Below are positions 13,801-25,800 of a DNA stretch of 64,000 bases, in pieces. The number at the start of each line of letters is the position of its first letter. Position 1 is the stretch's first letter. Both the position numbers and the translations under genes were made by a program. The notes beneath the pieces were generated by a model. The model did no database searches. It saw only the letters and a program-made list of their open reading frames with translations, and was not told the DNA's origin. Origin of the DNA: Corylus avellana (Eukaryota; Streptophyta; Magnoliopsida; Fagales; Betulaceae); the NCBI RefSeq assembly GCF_901000735.1, contig NC_081544.1, positions 13,554,630 through 13,618,629 of the forward strand, given 5' to 3'.

Positions 13801-16800
13801 TGTTTGGCGGTGCCATGGAAAGAAAACTAGAGCTCAGATACCAACTGATGCAGCGTAGGATTGTGGTGAACAAGAAAAACAGCAAGTAGAAGGGATAAAT
13901 ATTCCTAAGATTGTGAGACTATCACAAGAATCTAAGAAATCTTCTTAAAAACTATAGATTCTATCTATGGTTTAAGGAAAAACACAAAGAAACTCAACTC
14001 TGAGTAATTCTTATTAAACAAACTCAATAATAATCATAAAACTAAATTGCTAAAGGCTATAAGCATATATTTATAGCCCAAGACTCCTAGCTCTAAAATA
14101 ACAATTAAATAAAGTTGGTTTAAAAGTCTATGAAAGAAGATTAACCAAATAGAAGACTAACAAAGAACCTAATTCAAAATGAAAGACTGAAAGATAAGAT
14201 AGAATAACAAACTAACATAGAAACCTAGTTTAAACAAAAGACTAAAATGTAAAATAGGATAAGATAAGATAAGCTGTTCTAAACTATATCTGCATCACCT
14301 TGACCTTGAACGGGGCCTCCAAAGGGAGACCCAAGTACTTTAGAGGCAAAGGAGTTGAGCCACAGCCGAGAATGCCAGCCAGAGTGCCCGTATCATTCAT
14401 ACTACCAACAGGGACCAAGACAAATTTTGCCAGATTCACCTTTAACTTAAAAACGGCTTCAAAGCAAACAAGTAAAGCGCCAATGTTTCTAACTTGATTA
14501 GGATCTGCCCCACAAAAAACCAAAGTGTCATCGGCAAAAAGAAGGTGAGAGACAATAACCCGATCCGACTATCTTCTTCCCAAAGAAAAACCAGAGATGA
14601 GACCCCTGTTAATCGAGGCATTGATCATCCTACTAAACGCCTCCATGACTAGAACAAACAAGAAAGGAGAAAGAGGGTCTCCTTGCCTCACTCCCCATGA
14701 GCTACCAAAGAATCCAGAAGAAGATCCGTTGATCAAAACCGAGAATCGCACAGACGAAATGCAATGTTCAATCCAGGAACACCATTTCTCTCCAAAACCG
14801 CACCTTCTCAGTAAGTAAAGTAGAAACTTCCAATTCATATGATCATAGGCCTTTTCCATATCTAATTTGCACAACAAGCCGGGTTCCCCTGATCTGATTC
14901 GACTATCTAAGCATTCATTGGCAATAAGAACTAAGTCCAAGATTTGTCTACCTTTAACAAAAGCATTCTGGGGTTTAGAGATGACCCTATCCATCACTTT
15001 CTTCATTCTGTTAGCTAAGACCTTTGCAACAATCTTATATGTCCCTCCCACAAGGCTAATCGGGCGAAAATCCTTAATATCGGAAGCTCCATGTATCTTC
15101 GGAATAAGAGAGATGAACGTAGCATCGAGGCTTTTTTCAAATTTACCTCGCTCAAGGAACTCCGCAAAAACCGCCATGATATCCTCCTTAATCACATCCC
15201 AGCAATCCTGGAAAAAAGCCATAGAAAATCCATCCGGTCCTGGCGCCTTGTCCCTATCCATACCTTTCACCACCTCCCACAATTCCCTCTCCTCGAAAGG
15301 AGCTTCCAACCTAGAAGCCTCACCGACGTTCAACATATCAAAATCAAGATCGTCCAGCCTCGGTCACCAGTTGAGGCTCTCTAAAAAAAGAGACTCGTAG
15401 AAGCTAGTAACATGATTGCTAATGACCCCTTGATCTGAAGAAATAGAGCCACCCACATTCAGAGACTCAATAGAATTATGTCTTCTGTTTGCATTAGCAA
15501 TCTGATGGAAGAATTTCGTACATTTGTCTCCCTCTTTCAACCAACGAATCCTTGATTTTTGCCTCCAACTAATTTCCTCATGTAAGAGGAAATTCTCCAA
15601 CTCCCTGACTAATAACCTCTTCCTCTCAATTTCTTCAGCAGATAACCCTCTCTCTTCCTCCTCCCTCTCAAGAGCCTTTATATCATCCATACGAGCCTTA
15701 ATACTCCCTCCCACGTTGCCAAATTCCTGATCATTCCATCTCTTAATATCCCCCTTAAGAGCTTGTATCTTTTTTGCCAAAATAAAGCTCGGAGTACCCT
15801 GGAAGTGGTAAGACTCCCACCAACTTCTCACTTTGTCCACAAAACCCTCCGCTTTAAGCCACATATTCTCGAACTTGAAAGGTCTTTTACCTCCCAAAAT
15901 GCAGCTACAATCAAGAATAATAGGTGCATCATCCGAGCACACCCGAAGCAACCTCTTTTGTCGCATACTTGGGTAACGAGCTTCCCATTCTGGAGAAACA
16001 AGGAAACGGTCTAGCCGTGACCAGGAATGGTTGTTAGAACAAGTAGAAACCCCCCCAGCTAGCGGCAAATCCATGAGACCCTGCTCCGATATGAAATTTG
16101 CAAAATCCCTCATCGCGGACCGAGAAAAAGCCCCCCCGGATCTTTCACTAGGAACCAGAGTAGCATTGAAATCCCCTCCTATACACCAAGGCAAATCCCA
16201 CCAACTCATAAGACCCACCAATTCCTCCCATAGGAGACGCCTGACGTTGTCTCTATTAGGGCCATACACCCCCGCAAAAGCCCAAACAAAACCATCATCA
16301 ACGTTTCTAAAAGAGCAAGCCGCCATAAAACTGCCCAAAGCCACCTCAACCTTCGTAACTACTCTTCTATCCCACAACACCAAAATACCACCCGAGGCCC
16401 CTCTAGAAGGGACATAGCACCAATCCCCATAAGGGCACCCCCACAAACTCCTCACAAAATTGTTCGTGACAAAGTCCACCTTTGTCTCTTGAAAACACAC
16501 TATATCCACCTTCCAACTTCTAAGAAGATTTCTAACCCTTAGCCTTTTATCCCTTACATTCAAACCCCTCACATTCCAAGAAACGATCTTCGGCTTCATT
16601 AATTAGTCTGATTAGCCCTCCCCTTTTTGCTGTCCCTCAAAAAACTTCCACTGTGCACCTCATAATTAACAGAGGAATTAAGATTATTGAGCTCTCTTTT
16701 ACCTCTTCTTCCCGTATGAATATCCATGGCTGCTCCCTCTTTCAACGCCTCTCCCTCATCCTTACCAATGCCCTTGTTATCAGCCAAAATGAACCCAAAA

Positions 16801-19800
16801 GCCTCCTTCAACTTCCCATCTTCTCCATCACAAGAGAAACCCACAAGCTTGCTGAATTGAGTAACAAACTCCACCGAGATATGCTCCTGATCCTCAAAAG
16901 GAACCAAAGCTAAGGAATCTGGAACTAACGACTCCCCCTGCGAACTGTGATCCTTACCCCCAAAATAAACTTCTCCCAAAGAGCTAAAACTCTCATCAAA
17001 AGCACTGACCAAAGTCCCTTTCCACCTCGCAGAGATGTCCACTTCTGGCAGATCCCACTTCTCCAGACCCGGAGGAATCTCCCCCTGCAGATCAAGCATC
17101 TTCTGTCCAGCACCATTACCCTCCCCCAAATCCTTTCCCGTCATCATCTGACTTATATCCGGCAACTCCCATCTTTCAATACCCGGAGGAAGCTTGCCCT
17201 ACAGATCACACCCATCCTTACCCGACAGCTTCGCTGGCTGGCCCAGCCTGAAATTCCTCAACTGGCCTAAGTCCCCTCCCTCCCCCTTGTCAAACTCCCT
17301 TCTAGACTTCCCCCCTACTTTCGGAACTATCGTCTGCCCCACCATAACTGGCTTCTTCAACTTCGCACGAGCTCCGGCAGCTATCCCAGGAGGTACCGAC
17401 GGAACAGCACCAGTCGATATCTCTCTTCGATCACCCGCCGAAGGAATCGTCGGCTCCTTACCCAGAATACCCAGGCCTGAGTCACTCACCCTCGTCGACA
17501 TTGGCGCTTGTGCAACTATTCCGATCGCCGGAGACAGCCCATCAACTCTATCGGCGCCCAGAATTCCTTCCCCTGCCGCAACCACCTTCGTCGTTCCCTT
17601 CTCTGTTGGAGTTACCATCGTCGGCGCCTCTGCTGGCGACCCAAAGAGAGCCGAAAAATCTGAGCTCATGAAAATCGAAGCTGGACTCTGCCCAGAGTTG
17701 GACGACGAAGCACCCATATCCCCCTCCTTACTTGCTGCCTTCCTGCTATACCATTTTAGGATCTTATTGGGTCCACGTCCCGCACCAGAGGCCTTCTCCA
17801 TAATGGACTTCTGACCTGCCGTCTTCATGGTTAGGCCCATGGGCTGGATCTTTAGCAATCCACTAGTCTGTGGGGCCACCAGAGGCTTCTCCACAAAATC
17901 TTTAGGCCCACAAGAACCAGACCCACAACTGCACGTGCATCTAGCTCCTATACCTTCGAGACAATTCTTGATTTCCTCCTGTAACTTTAACAGGGAAATC
18001 TTCAGCTTTTCCTTCTCTTCCGCACACACGCAACCCTTACCAAACGTTCCAAAAGCATGCTCCTCACAGGCTTTCTCCTTGGAACTTGAAGCCTTCTTTT
18101 GCAGTACCCCATAGTTGTCTCCACTGACCAACGCATACCTACTCGTCGGACCCTTAGCCGGAACAGGCACCTGAACCTCATGACCAGCATGGCAGTCAAC
18201 AAGAGAGCTTGACGCGGACGATTTGCTGATCCCTACATCACCTCCTAATAGCCATTTGGGAACTCTCGCTATTGGTTCTGCAAAAGACCCAAAGGGTTCC
18301 TCTACCTGCTTCGATGAGGAAAGNNNNNNNNNNNNNNNNNNNNNNNNNNNNNNNNNNNNNNNNNNNNNNNNNNNNNNNNNNNNNNNNNNNNNNNNNNNNN
18401 NNNNNNNNNNNNNNNNNNNNNNNACAGCCCCCCGCAAGCTTAACGGGGGAGAACACACGTTGAGCTTGGCACTGAGGGTTTGAAATCTCTTAGCTACAAT
18501 CGGTTTAGTCATCACATCTGCAATTTGGTCCTTGCTGGATAAAAACAGAATCTGGATAGATTTATCTGCCACTCGGTCACGAACAAAGTGGAAGTCTATT
18601 TCCACGTGCTTGGTTCTTGCATGGAAAACCGGATTAACCGATAAGTATGTGGCTCCAATATTGTCACACCATAGTTTTGGTGGAGAAGAGAGAGTGATTC
18701 CTAAGTCTCGAATAAGGGCTTGTACCCATAGAACCTCTGCAGTGGCATTTGCTACAGCTTTGTACTCGGCTTCAGTGCTGGAACGAGATACGGTTGGCTG
18801 TTTCCGTGAACTCCATGAGATAAGATTAGCTCCAAGAAAAACACAATAGGCGCCTGTAGACTTGCGATCATCCGGGCAACCTGCCCAGTCAGCATCTGAG
18901 AATGCCTCTAGGTGAGAGGAAGAGGTGTGTTTGAGCAAGAGACCATGGGACACTGTGTGCTTGAGGTACCGTAGTATTCGTTTGACTGCCTGCCAATGTA
19001 CAGTAGTTGGACGATGCATAAACTGACATACCCTGTTGACTGCGAAAGCCAAATCTGGTCGTGTTAATGATAGGTATTGGAGAGAACCTACAGTACTTCG
19101 GTAAAGTGAAGGATCATCCATAGCTTCGCCACTGGACGCCGAGAGGGAGCTAGAAGAAGACATCGGCGATGACACCGGTTTGGCTTCATCCATTTTTGTG
19201 CGTTTCAGCAAGTCAAGTATATATCTGCGTTGTGAGAGGAGCAGTCCACTGTCTAGATGCAAGACTTCAATCCCAAGAAAGAAACTTAGATCCCCAAGAT
19301 CTTTTACAGCAAAGTCTACCCGAAGTAGTTGCAATAACTCGTCAATAGCAACCTGATTTGAACCAGTGATGATGATATCATCGACGTAAATGAGGATGTA
19401 GATGGTAGTGGCAGCCGACTTGAATGTGAAGAGAGAGGAATCTGCCTTTGATGCCGTGAACCCGATGTCAAGGAGTTTGTTGCTCAGCCGTGAAAACCAG
19501 GCCCTAGGAGCTTGCTTCAACCCATAAATTGCTTTGTCTAGCCGGCATATATGATTAGGAAAAGAGGAATGAGAGAAACCTGGTGGCTGGCACATATAAA
19601 CCTCTTCGGCTAGGTGTCCATGTAGGAATGCATTCTGTATATCTATTTGTTTCATAGGCCAGCCAGCTGAATGTGCTATGGATAGGACTGTTCGGATAGT
19701 AGTTGGCTTCACAACCGGACTATATGTTTCTCCAAAATCAATCCCGGCTTGTTGGTGAAAGCCCTTTGCCACAAGACGAGCTTTATGTCTCTCAACCGTG

Positions 19801-22800
19801 CCATCAGCCTTTCTTTTAAGTTTGAATACCCATTTGCAGCCTACAACGTTTTTGGCCTTGTGAGGTGGAACAAGAGTCCATGTCTGGTTGCGTAGAAGCG
19901 CATTGAACTCCTCTTGCATTGCCTTTCTCCATTCTGGAACTAGAACAGCCTTGGTGTAGCATGTGGGCTCATCTAGATTAGAGTCCAGCTGGGAATGTAA
20001 AGCATGAGGTATGGGGTACCGAATGCGACCATCCGTGAATTGTCGTGGCTGTGTGATGTTGTTTTGAGCACGTGTAACCATGTGATGTGTCCGTGGAACA
20101 GCAAGTGGAGGAGGAGAGTCCACAACTTCAATAGAATCTGCTGGAAAAGTAGATGTGCTACAAGGTGAAGAAGGCTGTACCAGGGAAGGTGTTATAGGTG
20201 ACACAGGAGGAGGTGGAGGCTGACATAATGGGATTGGGCTGGAGGAGACAACAACCGGAATTTGAGCAGATCTGATAGACGAAGTGGAGACTTGAGAGGG
20301 ATCTGAAGGTTGTTCCAAGAAAGGGAATGTAGACTCATGAAAGATAACATCCCTGGAAATATATATGCGGCCAGATTCACGGTGATAGCAGCGGTAACCC
20401 TTGTGGTGAGTGCTATAGCCTAAGAACACACAAGGTTTGGAACGAAAGTCAAATTTATTGGAGTTGTAGGGTCGGAGGTGGGGAAAACATGCACATCCAA
20501 ACACTTTTAAGAAGGTATAATCTGGCTGTTTGGAAAAGAGTTTTTCAAAAGGAGAAGCATGATTAAGAACCGGGGTAGGTAATCTATTTATGAGGTAACA
20601 AGAGGTTTGACATGCTTCGTCCCAAAAGGACTTGGGTACTCCACTAGTAGCAAGGAGTGCGAGAGTGGTGTCAATGAGATGACGATGTTTTCTCTCAACG
20701 CATCCTTGTTGTTGGTGGGTATGGGGACATGAGAGACGATGATTGATTCCAAGAGATTGAAAATAGGTGGTGAGTGAACGATATTCACCTCCCCAGTCGG
20801 TTTGAACATGCTTAATTTTAGTGTTAAGTAAACGTTCAACCATTTTTTGAAATTGGATAAATACGGTTTTGACATCAGATTTATTTTGAATGGGAAAGAG
20901 CCAAGTATAACGAGAGAAAGAATCAATAAAAGAAACATAATATTTATTGCCAGAAAGTGAAACAACTGGGGATGGTCCCCAAACATCTGAGTAAATTAAA
21001 TCTAGAGGATTACAAACATCCAAACTAGAGGAACTAAAAGGTAATTGATGGCCCTTGGCAACCGGGCATGCTGAGCAGAAAACTCGAGCTTTATTGGATT
21101 GAATTGGAAGACTAAATTTGGATAGAATGCTCCGGACGACACGAAAAGCTGGATGTCCTAGGCGCTTATGCCAGTGATCAACCGAGGTCTTCTCACCAAC
21201 CATGACGCGTTTTATTGGAGGAGATGCAGGAGACGTGTGGAGCTGGTAGAGGCCATTGTTAAGTGGGCCGTGATGTAGAGGAATCCTTGTGCGGGAGTCC
21301 TTTATAACAAAGTGGTCAGAATGGAATTCAAAGAAAACACAATTGTCTTTAGCAAATTGGCTAACAGAGAGTAAATTTTTGCATATATCGGGAACTAACA
21401 AAAGTTGTTTGAGAAGGAATTGACGACTTGGTACAGAAAAAGTAGCAGACCCTATATGAGTTATAGACAAACCTGATCCATTGCCGATACGGATTTGATC
21501 AGATCCAGAGTATTCCTCGGATGCAATATTCAGATTTCCCATATCATTGGTGAGGTGATGGGTTGCACCGGTGTCTGGGTACCATTCCTCATCCGAGAAC
21601 AGTGATGGAGAGGAGTAATAAGCTTGAGGAGATGATGAAGAAGCTTGCTGGAAATTCTGATCAAACCTGGAATAACACCTAGGAGCTGTGTGCCCATGTT
21701 TTCCACATATCTGACAGATGTGGCGTGGGGCAGCATTGCTGTTGTTGGAGTAGAAAGATCCCCGAGCATGGTTTGGAGAGAAGGTTCCACGACCTCGAGA
21801 GCCACCACGACCTCTAGAGTAGGATCCACGCCCACGGAACCCACGGCCACGATTGAAATAGCCACGAGTAGTAAAGTGAGCTGCTGGTTGTGAGGCATCA
21901 ATGAATGAGAGTTCTTGTTCCAGCCGAGCTTCATGTGCCAATAGATGGCCATAGACTTCTTCAAGAGATATGGGATCAACCCGTGTGGTGACTGAGGTCA
22001 CAAAGGTATGATAATCGGGGCCCAAGCCAGCAAGTAGGAAGGAGAGGCTTTCAAAATCGTTGAGTGGCTGTCCAGCAGCAGCCAATGTGTCACTCATGTA
22101 CTTGATTTTCTGAAAATATTCTGTGATGGTGGAGTTACCTTTCTTGGCAGTAGCTAATTGAAAGTGGATTTGCATCACCCTAGCACGTGATTGGGAAGCA
22201 AACATGGAGACTAAAGTTGTCCATAAATCATAGGCCGTTGCACACCCCACGGCATGTACTACATAGGCGTCCGAGAGGGTGGAGATGAGTATACTAAGGA
22301 TCATCTGATCCCTCTGAGTCCATGTGAGGAACTCAGGATTGGGAACGGTGTCTGGAGCACCTTCTTCTTTGCTCGTATTGGAAATCATCTTTGGTGGAGG
22401 AAGAGAGGATCCATCCACAAAGCAATAGGCATCCTGCCCTTTAAGATAGGCCAAGATCTGAGTACGCCATGACATGAAGTTGTCTTTGGCCAGTCGAATA
22501 TGAAGTGAATGATTCATATTTGGAATTGTGAAGGCCACAGCTTGGTGGTTGTTGGCTGACTGATTTGTGGTGAGATTGGTTGAGCGTGGTGATTCGGAAG
22601 AAGAAGATGAAGATGAAGCGGAAGACATGAGAGCAAGAGACGTTAGTCTATGAGGGGCTCTGATACCATATAATAGCACACAATTTTGTGATTGAATTTG
22701 TAAATCACCGTAATTGAATTCACGGTTTGCATGCTATATATATATACAGATTTACAAGAGCAAGAGATTACATAGAACTCCTAATTCCTATCCTATAATA

Positions 22801-25800
22801 CATTGGATAACTATTCAAGAGTTTAGATAGAGTCCTAACTCCTATGATATTTATCCATTGGATAATTATCTCTAGAGTTTGGATAGACCTAAACTACTAG
22901 TAACCAGAACACATTAGATAATTATCTCTAGAGTTTAGGTAAACCTAAACTACTAGTAATCGGATAGGAATGTGCTTCAACAATGTGTGCTAATAGCATT
23001 GACTCTTAATCTTGGGAGGACTATGAACTTAAGCATAAAGTATAGGTTACTCTGATGTACCTAGGAGTGAGTGTATAGTCAAAACCTCAATACGCTGGGT
23101 AATAGCATTTAGCGTTGTGAGAATACTAACCTTCAAGGTGGAATCTATAATCTCTATTAAGACAAGAATATCCCCTAAAAATATTATTGTCACTAATGGG
23201 AATTGATTATTTTGAGTATCAGGACTACGCATTTTAGTAAGGAGTTACTAAAATAAAATTACTCGATAGAATTCTTTTCTAAGAGTATAAAATAATCAAG
23301 AAATTAAATTAGGTAATCAAGGAATCAAGAGGTGGAGAAAAGGGTGTCAAAAAATACTGGAAAACTGGAATCGGAACCGAAAAACTGGGAACCGGGAAAC
23401 CGGGCAACTAATTCCGGTTTCGGTTGGAAAAAACCAAAAACTGAGGACCCCAGTTCCGATCCTGGTTTTTGGCACAGGGGTATAATTGGAAAACCGGAAC
23501 CGGGTGTATATATATATATATATATTGGGAAAATATATTATAAGTCCCTAAGTCAACGCGCCATAATTAAAAACTCTCTAGTTTTTTTTTTTCGACAATT
23601 TACTCCTTGGGTCAATTGAAATGACAATAAAATTCCTACCATTAAAATTTTTACCATTAAAATTTTTTAACAGCCGTTAGGGCCATTCAAAACGCACAGT
23701 TTTACCTGATTAAAATATTAATTTTTTATTAAGTTAATTTAAAATTTTAAATCTAAAAATTAAAAAATAATAATAATAATAAAAAAGTAAAAAAATAAAA
23801 TAAAATTGAAGGGTGGCCAAGGGTGGCAGCCACAGCCACCCAAGGGTGGCTTGCTGCCACCCGGTGGTTTGGGGTGGCAGTTGGAGGGTGGCTGGGGCCA
23901 CCCTAAACCCCATGGGGTGACCTGAGCCACCCACGGGGTGGCTCTGACCATCCCATAGGGGTTGGGGATGGCAGGGGGGTGTGAGCCACCTTCAATTTTA
24001 TTTTATTTTTTTTAATTTTTGGTTTTAACTTTTTAAATTAAATTAATAAAAAAATTTATATTTTAATCAGGTAAAACGGTGCGTTTTGAGTGGCCCTAAC
24101 GACTGTTAAAAAATTTTGACGGTAAGAATTTTATTGTCATTTCAATTGACCCAGAGAGTAAATTGTCGAGAAAAAAAAAAAAAAAAAAACCTAGAGTTTT
24201 TAATTTTGATGTGTTGACTTAGGAACTTATAATATATTTTCCCTTTAATATATATATATATATATATGAATATTTTTTCCTTATCTCTATTCTCCCACAG
24301 TCCCACCCCAAACAGTGCAGACACTCAAGCTCCTTTCTTTTTCATACACCCCACCACTTATTTATTTTAATTTATCTTTTAACTCTACCATCAGGCCATC
24401 ACCCATTCTCCTTTCTTGAACCGAAGGACAAAGAGTAAAATTATTTGATTTCCGGCTAAAATTCAAGTTTCTTTGAACCGAATACAGAGGGACAGAGAGA
24501 CAAAAGAACCAAAAATCAAATTGCAGGCTTTCAATGTTTTTGCTATTGCTGAAGAGAGAAGGGACTGCTTTCAAGAGCTCTCTCCACTGTAAGTCTGTAA
24601 TTATATTTCTCTTTCAATTGATATTCTTTGCTCGAGAATCTACTGATGTATGTTTGGGTTTATTTCTTTTCTTTGATTGATGTGGATAACTGGGTATTTC
24701 TTTTCTTTGCTTGAGAATCTACCGGTTACCTGGTTCGGATAACCGGGCACAAACTGGAACTGGCTGGTAACCGGGACCCTGTTCCCGGTTCCGGTTTCCC
24801 AAAACCAAGAACCAGGGACCCCGTTTTCGGTCCAGATTTTGGCCAAAAACCGGGAACCGGGACCGGGTTAACACCCCTAGGTGGAGGAAATAAAATAAGC
24901 AAAAAAAATTTTATGCCAATATTTCCTCTGCCGGTTGCACCGTCTCAACCCCAAAACCTCCACATAGCTCCTCCTTCCCACCCCCTCCTTTTCCTTCTTT
25001 CCCTCCCTGGTCTCTCTGACCTCACACAGAAATGACTTTGCCAGACACACCTCCAAGATAAAGCGTTCCCATTCTTGACCATAGCGACCCTCTGGAATAA
25101 TAATCGAACCACAACATTGCCTTCCATCAAATTCTTCTATCGTCAAGAAACGCCCATGTCTATTGGAACATTTCTGCGCAATTATCTGTGGATACCCTAC
25201 TCTAGATTGATCCCAGAAGACCTCAGAAGTTTCCACTACCACCAGATACTCCACTATGCGTACCAGCCACACTAGCTCATCCTTCTTCAAGAAAATAGAT
25301 TTTTGTTTCCTGTTACTTCTTTCAAAAATCCTCACCCCTGAAGCCCCTCCTTTAATCAACAACTCAAAAACTTTGGACTCCACGGACCACCTTCTCGAAC
25401 CCGCCATGACACTTACCAAACAACTAAAAACTAACACCAAAATAGTACTCACGCGCCACCCACGTGCCTACACTCAGGCGTAGGTGGATGAGAGAGAAGA
25501 GTATACTGAAAACCATATTAAATATTCTGAAATATACCAGCACACAACTTACAAACTTAAAAGATTTAGACTGCACTATAGTCAATCTTGCACACAAGAA
25601 AAATATATAAGACAGAATAACATTTATGAATGATTACTATATAATCCGAATTATTATTAGTTTGTGATGTAAAGGAGCATGTAATGTCATAGTTCCCAAG
25701 CACATTTTACCTCCTCTTGGCGCCTCTGTCCTTCGAAGCTAAATGGCTTCAAAATAACCACAATGGTAAATCCATTTGCAGACTTTATTGTTCGAAGAAT

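Larger units (their letters stand above)
12250..14297 (-). mobile_element. T1: non-autonomous LTR element with a single gag-like ORF
   Basis: LTRs of 446 and 452 bp at 12250-12695 and 13846-14297 are nearly identical and end TGATGCAG...CTGCATCA (left end damaged, GGATGCAG). On the minus strand the sequence after the 5' LTR is GTTGGTATCTGAGC, a tRNA-Met primer-binding site. Before the 3' LTR is CATGGGGAGAA, a polypurine tract. The only gene is a 315-codon acidic protein. There is no protease, RT, RNase H or integrase, so it fits the TR-GAG class and must borrow enzymes. The flanking target repeat is imperfect (CAAGG / CACAGG). Confidence 0.85.
10902..16599 (-). pseudogene. LINE-A ORF2 (endonuclease-RT), interrupted
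   Basis: Endonuclease at 16599-15900 ([33 protein letters not shown]), but the final SDH motif is SDD, so the catalytic His is replaced. RT at 15336-14286: [47 protein letters not shown] and LFADDTLVF. Two in-frame stops only, TGA at 15366-15364 (LNW*PR) and TAG at 14571-14569. T1 is inserted after RT. The remainder, with [13 protein letters not shown] text and the Cys/His C-terminus ([18 protein letters not shown]), lies at 12249-10902 with a frame change near 11970. Confidence 0.85.
10820..18323 (-). mobile_element. LINE-A: L1 element split by a gag-only LTR element
   Basis: The 3' poly(T) lies at 10820-10829, with the family tail (GCGCAACCC at 10865). ORF2 runs from 16599 down to 14298, is interrupted by T1 (12250-14297), and resumes from 12249 to 10902. 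ORF1 occupies 18323-16599 and is cut off by the N gap. Removing T1 rejoins ...PLEAPFKVK with the ...[11 protein letters not shown] segment, so both halves are one copy. Its missing 5' end may be the fragment at 24912-25500. Sense orientation to ARC3. Confidence 0.85.
18424..22985 (-). mobile_element. Ty1/copia element, 3' LTR lost in gap
   Basis: Order on the minus strand: 5' LTR (about 22985-22675, beginning TGTTGAAGCAC), primer-binding site TGGTATCAGAGCC at about 22655-22667, complete gag-pol, and polypurine tract GCGGGGGG beside the N gap. It looks like the Ale/Retrofit group from the gag and integrase text, though I cannot test this. Sense orientation to ARC3. Confidence 0.9.

Noticed and set aside
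14867..16417. Plus-strand frames of 83-177 codons
   Set aside because: Antisense shadows of the LINE-A ORF2 endonuclease and RT.
17199..22679. A single 1826-codon frame from copia gag through to a Gly/Ser-rich C-terminus
   Set aside because: It crosses 100 N and fuses copia pol to LINE-A ORF1; the length across the gap is unknown, so the joined frame is an artefact.
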